Below are positions 17,731-25,293 of a stretch of DNA of 35,117 bases, in pieces (the stretch's first letter is position 1; each line of letters opens with the position of its first letter). Source of the DNA: Methanobrevibacter sp. (GTDB lineage Archaea > Methanobacteriota > Methanobacteria > Methanobacteriales > Methanobacteriaceae); assembly GCA_017652345.1 (NCBI GenBank), contig JAGCBE010000473.1, positions 1 through 35,117 of the forward strand, given 5' to 3'. The notes beneath the pieces were generated by a model. It saw only the letters and a list, made by a program, of their open reading frames with translations, ran no database searches and was not told the DNA's origin. The position numbers were made by a program, and so were the translations under genes.

Positions 17731-18345
17731 CTATTCTATTTCGTTTTTTATTCATAAGCAGACATCAACAATGAATTTTCTATCTTCTTCTGAAATTCAT
17801 CATTTCCATTGAACAAGTCTTCTTCATTCTTCAAGAAGTGATTTCAAAGCTTCCTTATCTTTTCTATCCACTTTGTCGATGTTCTCTTTGAAAGTTTTTA
17901 AAGACATCTGAAACATTTTCTGATTAGTCTCTTCAAGTCTTTCTTTTACCGTTGGTTTCTTTTCTTCGGTTGTAGTTGCGTCGAACATATCATTTTCAAC
18001 AATATCGAATAAAGACATATACAAGTATCTTCTTTGGTATGTTTCAACCCCTCCTAAAGCTTGAATCTGATTACAACCTTTCAATTCAAGTTCTTTCATT
18101 GGAGATGTAATTTCAACAACTTCATCTGACTTTTCACAATTCACAATCTTTAAAGTTGCCATTTCGTTTGTAAATGATACTTGTGAAAATAACTTGTATT
18201 CATTACACTTTCAAACAATAAAAGGTAAGAAATCTGATAGTTCAAAGTATTCATATCAAGCAAACTTATTTTTTCAGCTCTTTTTGAGGTTTGCTTTTAA
18301 AAGTTCTGTTTTAACAGCGTTAATTTTTTCATAGATGTTCATCAT
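17731..18345 (-). CDS. erf: ERF-family single-strand annealing protein
   Basis: 204 residues. Opening MMNIYEKINAVKTELLKANL, then GKNKFAGYEYFELSDFLPFI and the signature ALGGVETYQRRYLYMSLFDI with a following acidic END motif define the ERF superfamily of P22-type recombinases. It anneals single strands during replication and circularisation, probably with NinG. TGA encodes the Gly in KFAGYEY and VGKCNEY. The C-terminus is an acidic/basic tail, as in other ERF proteins. Confidence 0.85.
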
Positions 18346-18366
18346 TATATCAATAAGAATCTAAAA

Positions 18367-18897
18367 CTATTTTACTTTCGTATTGTAATAAGCATTATTG
18401 CTTATGATTTCTGTATCTCCATTAAATATTTCAAAGGTTTTCTTTACTCGCTCAAAGAGTTCAGGAGATCTGTTTTTGTATATTTCAACACCTCCTCAAA
18501 ACTTTGGAACTCAATACCTTATGTTATCAAATGGGATAGCAAGAGAGATAAAAACATCTCAATCACTTAATTCATCTTCCTTTATGATCTTGTATTTAGC
18601 AAGTCCATAGTCTTCTTTACGGATCAAGTGTTCTCTTATAAAATCTTCATGTTTTTTTCTTATCTCTGCTTTTTTGATCCTTTCGTAAGAGAGATATTTT
18701 GCTTTTCTATCTCCTTCTAAGGATTTCTTCCGTTCATCGTAATATTCAGTGCTACTTGCTGTCTGACATCGATTTCGGAATAATTTTGGATTTTGTTTTC
18801 TTGCCTCTGTGATTTCCTCTTTTGACTTTCGGAGAAGTTTTTCTAAGAAGAAATCAGTAGCTTCTTTTCTTTCTGTTTCTGTTAATGCTCTAAACAT
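18367..18897 (-). CDS. Hypothetical DNA-metabolism protein (176 aa)
   Basis: MFRALTETERKEATDFFLEK begins a highly charged helical half (LRKSKEEITEARKQNPKLF, ERKKSLEGDRKAKYLSYERI), followed by a beta-containing end (GDVFISLAIPFDNIRYG, GGGVEIYKNRSPELFERV). Three TGA in the second half. Directly upstream of ERF in the early operon. Not recognised. Confidence 0.6.
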
Positions 18898-18898
18898 T

Positions 18899-19372
18899 TT
18901 ATCGAGGACTTAATCAAGATAAATCTTCAAACGGATTATACTTTGATTTTGTTTCCGTTTGTTCTCCCTCTTTTAGCGGGAAGACTCACTGCCATGAATT
19001 AGAAATTGAATTGTTTAAGACTTTGATTTGTAAGTCTTGTTTTCATGGATACATTTTTTCCAACTTCTCTTTAATGAGTTTCAATCATTGTTCCGTAAGT
19101 GGTTTTTTGATTTTCTTTCTCATTTCTACAAAGCCATCAATTGCTTTATCAAAGTCGGATTTTTCTTTAACTTCTGAAGTTGTGTGTGTGGTAGTTTCAG
19201 AAGTTTTAATTTTTTTGGTAGAACCTTGTTTTTTGTTTTTATTGCAATATTCAGATCTTTTTTTCTTTTCTGAAACAATTTCTTCCAATAGGTTGATTGC
19301 TTCTCCAAGTGCATCTTCTGTCGGAAGTTTTTGAATTAGACGGATCATTCTTTCAATGTCTTCTGTTTTCAT
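18899..19372 (-). CDS. Hypothetical early protein (157 aa)
   Basis: N-terminal helices (IERMIRLIQKLPTEDALGEA), a Ser/Thr/Lys linker (residues ~45-70) and a C-terminal helical-plus-tail part ending in an acidic NPFEDLSGLSPR. A folded-linker-folded plan with an acidic tip recalls replisome loaders or single-strand-binding proteins, but no signature is present. Confidence 0.55.
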
Positions 19373-19555
19373 CTAATCCTTTCAGTAGATAAAGTCTTTC
19401 CCATAGACGAGAGGATTACCGATAGCACAAAGTCCTCGATCGAACTTTCGCTCTGTGTGATAAATCCTCCCCCCTTCTTTTAATAGTTCAAAACATTCGC
19501 CGTCTTTCCAACCGATGAAGTTTCTCCCATTACCTTTGTCGTAGATCGTTAGCAT
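19373..19555 (-). CDS. First gene of early operon (60 aa)
   Basis: MLTIYDKGNGRNFIGWKDGE, then CFELLKEGGRIYHTERKFDR, a compact likely beta protein. It is the first gene after the structured leader and its stop directly precedes the next ATG (TAGATG). The ATG is preceded by the right arm of a GTAGGT/ACCTAC hairpin, which could control access. Function unknown. Confidence 0.6.
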
Positions 19556-19560
19556 CTCTT

Positions 19561-19592
19561 GTAGGTTTATGAAATAAAAGATTTCTACCTAC
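19561..19592 (-). promoter_or_regulatory. Start-proximal hairpin of early operon
   Basis: GTAGGT (19561-19566) pairs with ACCTAC (19587-19592), placing one arm six bases from the ATG at 19555. It could occlude the ribosome. Confidence 0.45.
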
Positions 19593-19596
19593 ATAA

Positions 19597-19827
19597 ACAA
19601 AAAGCTTGCTTATATAGGGTAGCAGGAGGAGTTGCTTTTCCCACCACCTTATATAAACAAGCTATAAGATATGGTGCAACTCCGATATCTCTTGCTTTTT
19701 TCCGTAGAATTTGTGTGGTTAGACTAAGAAAAAAGCCTTTGATATGACATCAAAGACTTTATGTAAATTTTGGATTGACTTATGTACCTTGTGCAAATCC
19801 AAAGACTTTCATTTCATCTTCAATGCT
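19597..19827 (-). ncRNA. Structured early-operon leader RNA with loop-loop pairing
   Basis: Between the early promoter and the first gene, the minus-strand RNA can form: 19796-19803/19769-19776 (8 bp), 19749-19755/19737-19743 (7 bp), 19728-19736/19694-19702 (9 bp), 19685-19690/19667-19672 (6 bp, loop 12) and 19647-19663/19603-19619 (17 positions, one wobble, one mismatch). The last is followed by UUUUUG. The loops of the last two contain perfect 8-base complements, GGAGTTGC and GCAACTCC (19676-19683 and 19628-19635). This looks like an attenuator, riboswitch-like element or put-type antiterminator. No known family was recognised. Confidence 0.65.
19780..19812 (-). CDS. Possible leader peptide (10 aa)
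   Basis: ATG then KVFGFAQGT and TAA, inside the first hairpin of the structured leader. A translated leader could couple ribosome movement to folding of the RNA. Too short to judge alone. Confidence 0.3.
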   Translation of the reverse strand: MKVFGFAQGT

Positions 19828-19833
19828 GTTTAC

Positions 19834-19861
19834 ATTATAGTCAGAATTTTTTAAATTGCAA
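19834..19861 (-). promoter_or_regulatory. Early promoter 1
   Basis: Minus strand TTGCAA, 16 nt, TATAAT with TGAC before it. It heads the ERF/lysis operon. Same 16-nt spacing as the late promoters but a different -35. Confidence 0.7.
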
Positions 19862-19926
19862 GTTTTTTTTCATAAAAATTACAAAAAAATTCTGATAGGT
19901 AAGAACTATCTTTTCTTTTCTCAAGG

Positions 19927-19954
19927 TTGACAAAACACAAATAAATTTTATAAA
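19927..19954 (+). promoter_or_regulatory. Forward promoter in integrase gap
   Basis: TTGACA, 16 nt, TATAAA, reading away from the early operon. No coding frame follows, so the product would be an untranslated RNA across the repeat region or antisense to the integrase. Confidence 0.5.
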
Positions 19955-20322
19955 TTAAGTGATATTTTTTGATCTAAAAAATCTAAAATCAAGAAATCAT
20001 ACATTTGACCTATTGTTTTCTATTGCGTTATTTTTTAGAGTTTAAAGAAAGTGTAGTTTAAAACTTGTATTTCTTACACTCTCCCTTTTTCTAAAATTTC
20101 CCCTCCTACCACTACCCTATCCGTTTTCATGGATCACTATTTTTTTTAGAATCAAAATTTTTTAAAAAGAAAAAAGTAACAAAAAAGAAAATATATGATG
20201 ATTATTTTTTTATATATTTGTTTTTTTATTACTGATGATATACTTATACATATACTATATATATCAATAAGGTAACTTTTACTTTCTGTTTTTGAGTTTT
20301 TATAGTTTAGAACTGCTATAAC

Positions 20323-20453
20323 TTTTATGTATTACATTATGGAATACATTTTTTGTATTTTATGTATTACATTATGTAAAACATTATTTGTATTTTATGT
20401 AATACATAATGTATCTTTTATGTAATACATAAAGTGTATTTTATGTAATACAT
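20323..20453. repeat. Five regularly spaced iterons
   Basis: Copies of TTTTATGTAWTACAT start at 20323, 20358, 20393, 20416 and 20439, so the spacing is 35, 35, 23 and 23 bp. The inner TGTAWTACA is nearly palindromic. They end 12 bp before the integrase stop. Regular spacing next to an AT-rich stretch fits a replication origin; the position beside the integrase equally fits attP arm sites. Confidence 0.8.
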
Positions 20454-20464
20454 ACCTTTTTTTC

Positions 20465-21355
20465 TTATAATTTCTCTTTCACTAATTCTTGGACTTCTTC
20501 AAGCTCTTTATCAAGACATCATAAGTAGTTTTGAGTTGTTTGAATATTTTTGTGTCACAATAACTTTTGGATATGGAAAATTGATGCATTTTTTCTTATC
20601 AATTTTGTAGCGAAAGAGTGTCTAAAAATATGTGGTCGAACTTTGATTCATAATTTCTTTCATTCTTCCCTTACCATGCTTTCAACAGAGTTTCTACTTA
20701 GCTTTCATGGATTATTACTACTATGATTCACAAATAACCACTCCTCTTGATCCTTTCTTAATCGTAAATAATACTCTAAAAGTTTTCTTTCCTCTGATCA
20801 ACTCTTTAAAAACGTTACTCTATGGATTCATCCTTTCCCTACTATTTGGATCATATCATCTTTTAAATCCTTCTTCTTAAGTGCTAACAATTCAGATACT
20901 CTTAATCACGTATAAAAAAGTAATTTAACGATGCACAAATCTCTTATCTTGATAAGACTTCATCTTTTTGTTTTTACGTCTCTATTTTTTATTCATTGAA
21001 AGATACTCTCTATGTTTTCATCTGTTAAATATTCAATATTTCTTTGTGGCTCTTTGCTAAAATTGATTCCCTTGTAATTTATCACGGCTCTCTCCATGTA
21101 AAGACAGAATCTAAAGAAGCTTCTGATTGCTCAAACATAAAGATTACAAGTCTTTATCGTTTTATTGATTCTTTGAATTGCGATCCACTGATCGATATGG
21201 TAAAATTTAACGGTTTCAGGTTTATATATAGTTATTTCTCCAAAAGAACTCTTTACAAGGTATTCATCAAATTGTTTTAAAATTCTGTTATAATTATCAA
21301 CGGTGCTTTTTGAACAGTTCCTAACTTTTATTCGTTCAATAAATTTTTCTATCAT
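20465..21355 (-). CDS. int: Tyrosine integrase (XerC/D-like)
   Basis: 296 residues. An N-terminal SAM-like core-binding domain (MIEKFIERIKVRNCSKSTVD) precedes the catalytic domain. Visible catalytic residues: Arg in YTGLRVSELLALKK, HxxR in RPHIFRHSFATKL, His in LLGHKNIQTTQ and Tyr in TQNYLG. The invariant glycines of TGLR (20906-20908) and LGH (20555-20557) are TGA. It would integrate and, with an excisionase, excise the genome. It stands alone, with iterons downstream and palindromic ACTTATAAGT upstream of its start. A Xer-like length and sequence also allows dimer resolution, but a phage integrase is the simpler reading. Confidence 0.88.
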
Positions 21356-21442
21356 TGGTAAAATTTATAAGTATAAAATACGAGATTCTACTTATAAGTC
21401 TAACCACATTGATTTATATATGTTTTTTCTTTCTAATTTGTA

Positions 21443-21471
21443 TTGACTTTTATAAAAGTATGATATATAGT
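21443..21471 (+). promoter_or_regulatory. Forward promoter upstream of 21.6-kb terminator
   Basis: TTGACT, 17 nt, TATAGT. It reads into ~120 bp without a convincing gene and meets the hairpin at 21589-21619, so it would make another short RNA. Confidence 0.55.
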
Positions 21472-21477
21472 AGTTAT

Positions 21478-21620
21478 CACAAAAAAGAAATAAGTAAACA
21501 GAATTGATTATTTTTCAGATAAAATTGTAAGAAGATTTTTGAAAAAATACAAACCGTTTTTGGAAAAAAGATTTATAATAAATAAAAAAATCTGACTCGT
21601 TTTAGAATCAGATTTCTTTT
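21478..21620 (+). ncRNA. Predicted short forward RNA
   Basis: Bounded by the promoter at 21443 and the terminator stem AAATCTGA/TCAGATTT followed by C and T6. The longest reading frame is about 20 codons without a ribosome site. Confidence 0.35.
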
Positions 21621-21625
21621 TTCTT
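21589..21625. terminator. Bidirectional terminator
   Basis: AAATCTGA/TCAGATTT with T-rich flanks on both strands. It ends the 22.4-21.6 kb operon and any forward RNA. Its sequence closely resembles the one at 7.70 kb. Confidence 0.8.
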
Positions 21626-21626
21626 T

Positions 21627-21830
21627 TTATTCAATTTCATCATCTTCATCTCAAAGTTCAAGATCTATCACTCTTTGCAGTTGTTTATTAAAATCCATGT
21701 GTTCCTCTCTTTCTATTTGTCTTATTACGTGTTCAGAGTTATTAGCCGCCAAATTTCAGATTGTGTTAAGTGCAGACTTTTCTCAAAGTTTCTCTGATAG
21801 ATGGTCAAACGCTTCATTACTTACAAACAT
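21627..21830 (-). CDS. Hypothetical small protein (67 aa)
   Basis: MFVSNEAFDHLSEKLGEKSA, then NTIGNLAANNSEHVIRQIER and an acidic tail LGDEDDEIE. Helical with three TGA. Last of four small genes after early promoter 2. Could be an immunity or excision factor from position beside the integrase; no motif seen. Confidence 0.6.
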
Positions 21831-21850
21831 TGTATCTATTAAGAAATAAA

Positions 21851-22048
21851 TTAAATAATCCCTTTTTCTTTGAGATACTGTAAGACTTTTTCAACTTCAA
21901 GATACCTTACTCAATAGCCTCTTTCAGTTCTCCTCGTGAAAGCATCTTCAAACTTTATTGGAATAAATTTCTTTCAATTCCTTCCAACAGTATGAGGATC
22001 AATTTCTTTTTCTCTTGCTATTTCTATTTGTTTTTTTGCCTCAAGCAT
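21851..22048 (-). CDS. Small basic protein, excisionase-like size (65 aa)
   Basis: MLEAKKQIEIAREKEIDPHT, then VGRNGKKFIPIKFEDAFTRR and RYLEVEKVLQYLKEKGII. A basic residue-rich loop between two helices resembles small winged-helix DNA binders such as excisionases, which usually neighbour the integrase. The assignment is tentative. Confidence 0.5.
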
Positions 22049-22104
22049 TGCATAAAAAAAGAAAATAAAGAGCCTTTTTATATCATGCTTAGGATAACTC
22101 AACT

Positions 22105-22224
22105 TTATTCATTTTCTCGTTGGATTTCTTCTCGATCCTCAAAGGTTTCGGGATCTTCTACTTCATCAGAATTAGATTCTGATTCTAAATATTTTTCTTC
22201 CATGATTTCATATAAGTCATTCAT
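22105..22224 (-). CDS. Acidic micro-protein (39 aa)
   Basis: MNDLYEIMEEKYLESESNSD then EVEDPETFEDREEIQRENE: about half acidic, no TGA. Acidic small proteins early in infection are often inhibitors of host DNA-binding enzymes; here that is only a thought. Confidence 0.5.
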   Translation of the reverse strand: MNDLYEIMEEKYLESESNSDEVEDPETFEDREEIQRENE

Positions 22225-22250
22225 TGCTTTAATGGTTAAGAAATAAAGAG

Positions 22251-22272
22251 GAGGATCTTAGCGATCCTCGTT
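22251..22272 (-). terminator. Attenuator after first gene of operon
   Basis: GAGGATC/GATCCTC perfect 7-bp stem with a 5-nt loop overlapping the 22258 stop, followed by CTCTTTATTTC. Weak U-tract, so partial termination is likely. Confidence 0.65.
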
Positions 22273-22422
22273 AATTCGAGCTTCACAAATGTTTGAGACA
22301 AATTGCTCAAATGTGATTTGATCTTCTCGAGGAGTTTTTGAACAATACTCATCGTAAGATTCGATTGCCTCTTTGATTTCAGAACGATCAGCAATTTTAA
22401 GAAATTTTTCATAGAATATCAT
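22258..22422 (-). CDS. Hypothetical small protein (54 aa)
   Basis: MIFYEKFLKIADRSEIKEAI, then ESYDEYCSKTPREDQITFEQ. Helical, acidic, no TGA. First gene behind early promoter 2 and followed by an attenuator, so it may be the most abundant product of the operon. Confidence 0.6.
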   Translation of the reverse strand: MIFYEKFLKIADRSEIKEAIESYDEYCSKTPREDQITFEQFVSNICEARINEDR

Positions 22423-22484
22423 TTTTCTATTAAATAAGAGAATAAAATGTTTTTGTAATTGCTTCCTAATTCAATTACATTATT

Positions 22485-22512
22485 AGTATAATCATTTTTT
22501 TTCAAAATGCAA
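22485..22512 (-). promoter_or_regulatory. Early promoter 2
   Basis: Minus strand TTGCAT, 16 nt, TATACT with TGAT before it. It heads the four small genes down to 21627. Confidence 0.65.
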
Positions 22513-22579
22513 GAGATTTTATACTTTTTTTATATAATTTATGTTTATTTTGTAAAAGGAATTTAGAACTAATAAAAAA

Positions 22580-22618
22580 GGAGCAGGTGTTTTTATTTAG
22601 GAAGCCTACTCCTTCAAA
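22580..22618 (-). terminator. Terminator, first twin
   Basis: Minus-strand stem AAGGAGTAGG/CCTGCTCCTT followed by T6. Same stem sequence as 22696-22726 but a longer, different loop. Confidence 0.75.
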
Positions 22619-22695
22619 ACATTTTACTCTAAATTTAATAGAGCATTGTTTATATATGGTTTGTCTTTTAAAAGTAAAGAGATTTTTTAACAAGA

Positions 22696-22726
22696 AAGGA
22701 GCAGGTAAATCAGACCTACTCCTTCC
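22696..22726 (-). terminator. Terminator, second twin (after holin-like gene)
   Basis: AAGGAGTAGGT/ACCTGCTCCTT stem with a 7-nt loop, directly after the 22730 stop. The U-tract is weaker, which may explain the second copy downstream. Confidence 0.7.
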
Positions 22727-22729
22727 ACA

Positions 22730-22948
22730 TTATTTTTTTCGGTAAAACAATTGTGCGATGAACTCGCACAAGGGAATCATCACAGCTGCTGAGATGATCC
22801 CTACCACGATCGCCCAAATCATTATTGGGGCAATCCATATCCAGAAGTTTAATGATCCTCCGACAAAAGAGATCAATCCAATAAGGATGTCAAACTCTTT
22901 TGTAAAATTTTTAAAAAATTCAATAATTGTCTCCTTAAAAGATTCCAT
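22730..22948 (-). CDS. Holin-like membrane protein (72 aa)
   Basis: MESFKETIIEFFKNFTKEFD, then two hydrophobic stretches (ILIGLISFVGGSLNFWIWIA and PIMIWAIVVGIISAAVMIPL) and a basic YRKK end. Size and topology fit class II/III holins. Unlike nearly all other genes it has a textbook ribosome site (GGAGG, 6 nt before ATG) and no TGA, and it is a single-gene unit flanked by terminators. An independently expressed membrane protein in the prophage state is an alternative. Confidence 0.6.
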   Translation of the reverse strand: MESFKETIIEFFKNFTKEFDILIGLISFVGGSLNFWIWIAPIMIWAIVVGIISAAVMIPLCEFIAQLFYRKK

Positions 22949-23217
22949 ATTGCCTCCGTCTTTAAGTTTTTATTTAGTTTTAGTTAATGGTTTATTACAT
23001 TTAATCATTCTCCTTTTAAAGTCAATACTTCGTGATTTTATTTTTCAAGTGTTGCTCATAAAAAGTTTGTCTTCTTTACTGTTTCTCAGAAATAGAAATT
23101 TAAAAGTCAAGTTAAAGAATAAGTAAGATAAAGAGATATTACAAGAAAAAATAATATCACACCTCGATTTTTTACAGTTTTTTCTTTGAACATTTTAAAT
23201 AAAAATATTAAAAAGTG

Positions 23218-23246
23218 TTGATTTTTATTTCACATATCTTTATATT
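23218..23246 (+). promoter_or_regulatory. Forward promoter of 55-nt RNA
   Basis: TTGATT, 17 nt, TATATT, correct spacing. Confidence 0.6.
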
Positions 23247-23252
23247 GTATTT

Positions 23253-23308
23253 GTAAACAAGATAAAACAAAAAGAAACTCTGACTTTGAGAGGTTGAGTT
23301 TCTTTTTT
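23253..23308 (+). ncRNA. Predicted ~55-nt forward RNA
   Basis: From the 23218 promoter to the terminator at 23271-23305 there is room only for an 18-nt lead and a hairpin. It has no start codon. A tiny RNA, or a promoter kept only to interfere with the opposing late transcript. Confidence 0.4.
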
Positions 23309-23311
23309 ATT
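23271..23311. terminator. Bidirectional terminator at end of late tail/lysis operon
   Basis: Ten-pair perfect stem AAAGAAACTC/GAGTTTCTTT with T-runs both ways. Confidence 0.85.
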
Positions 23312-23312
23312 T

Positions 23313-23555
23313 CTACTTTTCTCTTTTTTCTCGAAGTTGGATTCAGTAGTTATAAACAATTTGAGAGAATCCATAAGCTCACAAGATACCTTTCCATGCA
23401 TTATCAATAAATTCAGGATAGGATTCTTTCATGAAATAAAAGACTGTCCCAAAGATCACTGATAAGACGAGAATAATAATCTTAGCGTCAATTTCAGTTT
23501 TTTTAGCAATTTGAGTGATAATACTCATTGCAATTCCTACGATTACTTCAATCAT
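23313..23555 (-). CDS. Holin-like protein (80 aa)
   Basis: MIEVIVGIAMSIITQIAKKT, a central span IIILVLSVIFGTVFYFM, a WKGILGAYGFSQIVYNYGI segment and a basic tail (REKREK). Two or three membrane segments, last gene of the late operon after a coiled-coil membrane protein. This order resembles the XhlA/XhlB and other holin pairs. Two TGA near the C-terminus. Confidence 0.6.
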
Positions 23556-23560
23556 TATAA

Positions 23561-23869
23561 TTAGTTATGAATTAAAACTAAACTCAATACTGCTCAAACA
23601 ATAGCAGTGATAATAAGCCATACAAGCTTTTTTCTATCTTCTTCAAGAGTCTTTATTTTATCTTGCGTGTATTGGAATTCTACTCTTGAAACAAAGGTTT
23701 TATTTTGTTCTATGGTCTGTTCTTTGATTTCTTGCCTTATGCTCTCAATTCATGAATCCAACTTGTTCTCCAACTTGTCGATTCTATCGTTATATTCTTT
23801 TCTCATTTGTTCTTGATTTTCTTTGAGATCATTTAGCATTTTTTCTATCATTTCATTAGATAAAGTCAT
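23561..23869 (-). CDS. Coiled-coil protein with C-terminal membrane span, XhlA-like
   Basis: 102 residues. Residues 1-75 are a long coiled coil (MIEKMLNDLKENQEQMRKEY, RIDKLENKLDSGIESIRQEI), followed by one span (KLVWLIITAIVGAVLSLVLI) and HN. This is the plan of haemolysin XhlA-type lysis proteins. It lies 5 bp from the holin-like gene. Confidence 0.65.
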
Positions 23870-23878
23870 GGTGTAAGA

Positions 23879-24772
23879 TTACATAATAAAGTATTTTGAT
23901 AACTCCCTTTCAATGTCTTCTTTTTTCTTTTTGTTTCTTTCTTGCATTCTCCTTAGTAATACGTTCGTATCGTGTAATTCATCTTTATATACTTTATCAT
24001 TAGTCAGATACCACATTTCTGAATGTTCTTTGATTACTTTATCGGTGTCTTCCATGATCTGATCAATAGCATTTTTCATCTGATTTAATCTCTTAATGTC
24101 TTCTTCATCATCTTTGATTTTTACGATTACGTAAGAGTAGTTTTGCCAGCATCAATCATATTTCAATGTTGAGATTTTAGGAACGATTTCATAAATATTC
24201 GTATAGTATCCGTTCTCTTTTCTTCCTTTGTAGTTGTCTTTTACAAACTTTTTATTTTCTCTTTCAATAAGACAAACTGCGTGTCAGTAGCTGAAAGGTC
24301 ACTTGTGTGAGTTATCTATTCTTCCGTTATCGATCCTATCTCTTTTGTATTCTGCGTTTCAGTTGAAAGAAGTGCATAAAGAGTAGTTCTTACTGATTAC
24401 ATCATGAATATCATCATCAAACCAATTAGGGATACGATAATATGCCAACTTGATTTTGAATCGTTTGTAAATCATATCACAAGCAAGTTCTACCGCCTCT
24501 TTTGTATATCGTCATTCTCATGGGATTCTTCAACGGTTATAACTTTCTTCTACTGCCTCTTTGAAGTGTTCTTCGGTTAGTTCGATATTTAGTAGATCAC
24601 TACACGCTCAAAGTGCAGAGTAAATCGTGCAGTCAAGAGAGTTCCCTTGATCGTATTCAAAGATTTTTTGGTCTTGAAGTTCCAACGTTGGTAATTCTTC
24701 AAGCATTTCTCCTGTAAGTTTTCGATCCTTTTCAGTATGTCCATCTCAAAGACATCAGTTTTTTTCTGTCAT
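23879..24772 (-). CDS. Papain-like cysteine protease, virion/late
   Basis: 297 residues. FEYDQGNSLDCTIYSALGAC supplies the catalytic Gln-Cys pattern (Gln42, Cys48), SYGHAVCLIERENKKFVKDN the His164 and Asn180 expected of C1A/C39-type proteases. The C-terminal ~85 residues are a charged coiled coil. It lies in the tail operon between small proteins and the lysis pair. Head maturation is unlikely, as it is far from the capsid genes, so cleavage of virion or host-surface proteins is the better guess. About 13 glycines are TGA. Confidence 0.7.
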
Positions 24773-24789
24773 GGTTGTATGGTTAAGAG

Positions 24790-25029
24790 TTAAATGCTAT
24801 TGATAGTGTTCATAACTTCCTCTTGCTTATCTTTATCTAAATTTCATAGATTCTGTTTGATGATCTCTTTCATTTGAGGATTGTTTTTGATCATTCATGG
24901 AAGGATTTTACTTGCAAAGTCATTGATAGAATTCATATCATTGAAATTTACTCATTGAGTATTTACCCCCATTTGTTGAAGTTTATTTTGGAGCATTTGT
25001 CAAAGAAAGTTTCATAAGATTTTATCCAT
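24790..25029 (-). CDS. Hypothetical late protein (79 aa)
   Basis: MDKILGNFLGQMLQNKLQQM, then a Met/Asn-rich middle and LDKDKQEEVMNTINSI. Probably helical, with five TGA. The start is preceded by the TTAAACTA element. Unknown structural or assembly role. Confidence 0.6.
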
Positions 25030-25050
25030 TAGTTTAGTTTAAGAGATAAA

Positions 25051-25269
25051 TTATTCAGACATATATTCTGCATAGAGTTCTTTTACTCTGTGTTCATACA
25101 TCATTTTTTCATATTCTTTCTTGTCCTCAAATTCTTTAAAGTGTTCTACTTTGTGGATCACAAACTCTAAAACCTCTTTTGTGTTTTGAGGATTAGACAT
25201 GATGTAATCATTTACTTTATCAATATTCACTTCCGTGTTATTGAAGAAATCTGTTGTTTTAAATTCCAT
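25051..25269 (-). CDS. Hypothetical acidic late protein (72 aa)
   Basis: MEFKTTDFFNNTEVNIDKVN, then helices EVLEFVIHKVEHFKEFEDKK and YEHRVKELYAEYMSE. Size and position after tail proteins recall small tail assembly chaperones, but no signature is present. No TGA. Confidence 0.6.
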   Translation of the reverse strand: MEFKTTDFFNNTEVNIDKVNDYIMSNPQNTKEVLEFVIHKVEHFKEFEDKKEYEKMMYEHRVKELYAEYMSE

Positions 25270-25293
25270 TGTTATATTGGTAAAAAGATAAAA

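Larger units (their letters stand above)
19862..20464. other. Regulatory gap between early operon and integrase
   Basis: No gene was found in this ~600 bp. It contains a forward promoter (19927-19954), a second weak one (TTGACC at 20005, TTATTT at 20028), an AGTGTA/TACACT hairpin near 20052-20080, a C-rich patch near 20100-20120, a very AT-rich run (20180-20270) and the repeat array at 20323. Origin, attP or immunity control could all lie here. Confidence 0.6.
22423..22729. other. Gap with twin hairpins and early promoter 2
   Basis: No supported gene. It holds early promoter 2 and two terminators that share the same stem (22582-22618 and 22696-22726). Confidence 0.6.
22949..23312. other. Gap with palindrome and short-RNA unit
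   Basis: No gene supported. A GATATTA/TAATATC inverted repeat (23134-23157) could be an operator. A forward promoter and terminator fill the right end. Confidence 0.55.

Noticed and set aside
20323..20453. CRISPR array
   Set aside because: Units are 15 bp, near-palindromic, with 8- and 20-nt AT-rich spacings and no cas genes.
19713..21408. 12-bp inverted match TGTGGTTAGACT at 19713-19724 and (minus) 21397-21408 flanking the integrase region
   Set aside because: A match this short is expected by chance in 35 kb of AT-rich DNA; no extension or invertase signal.
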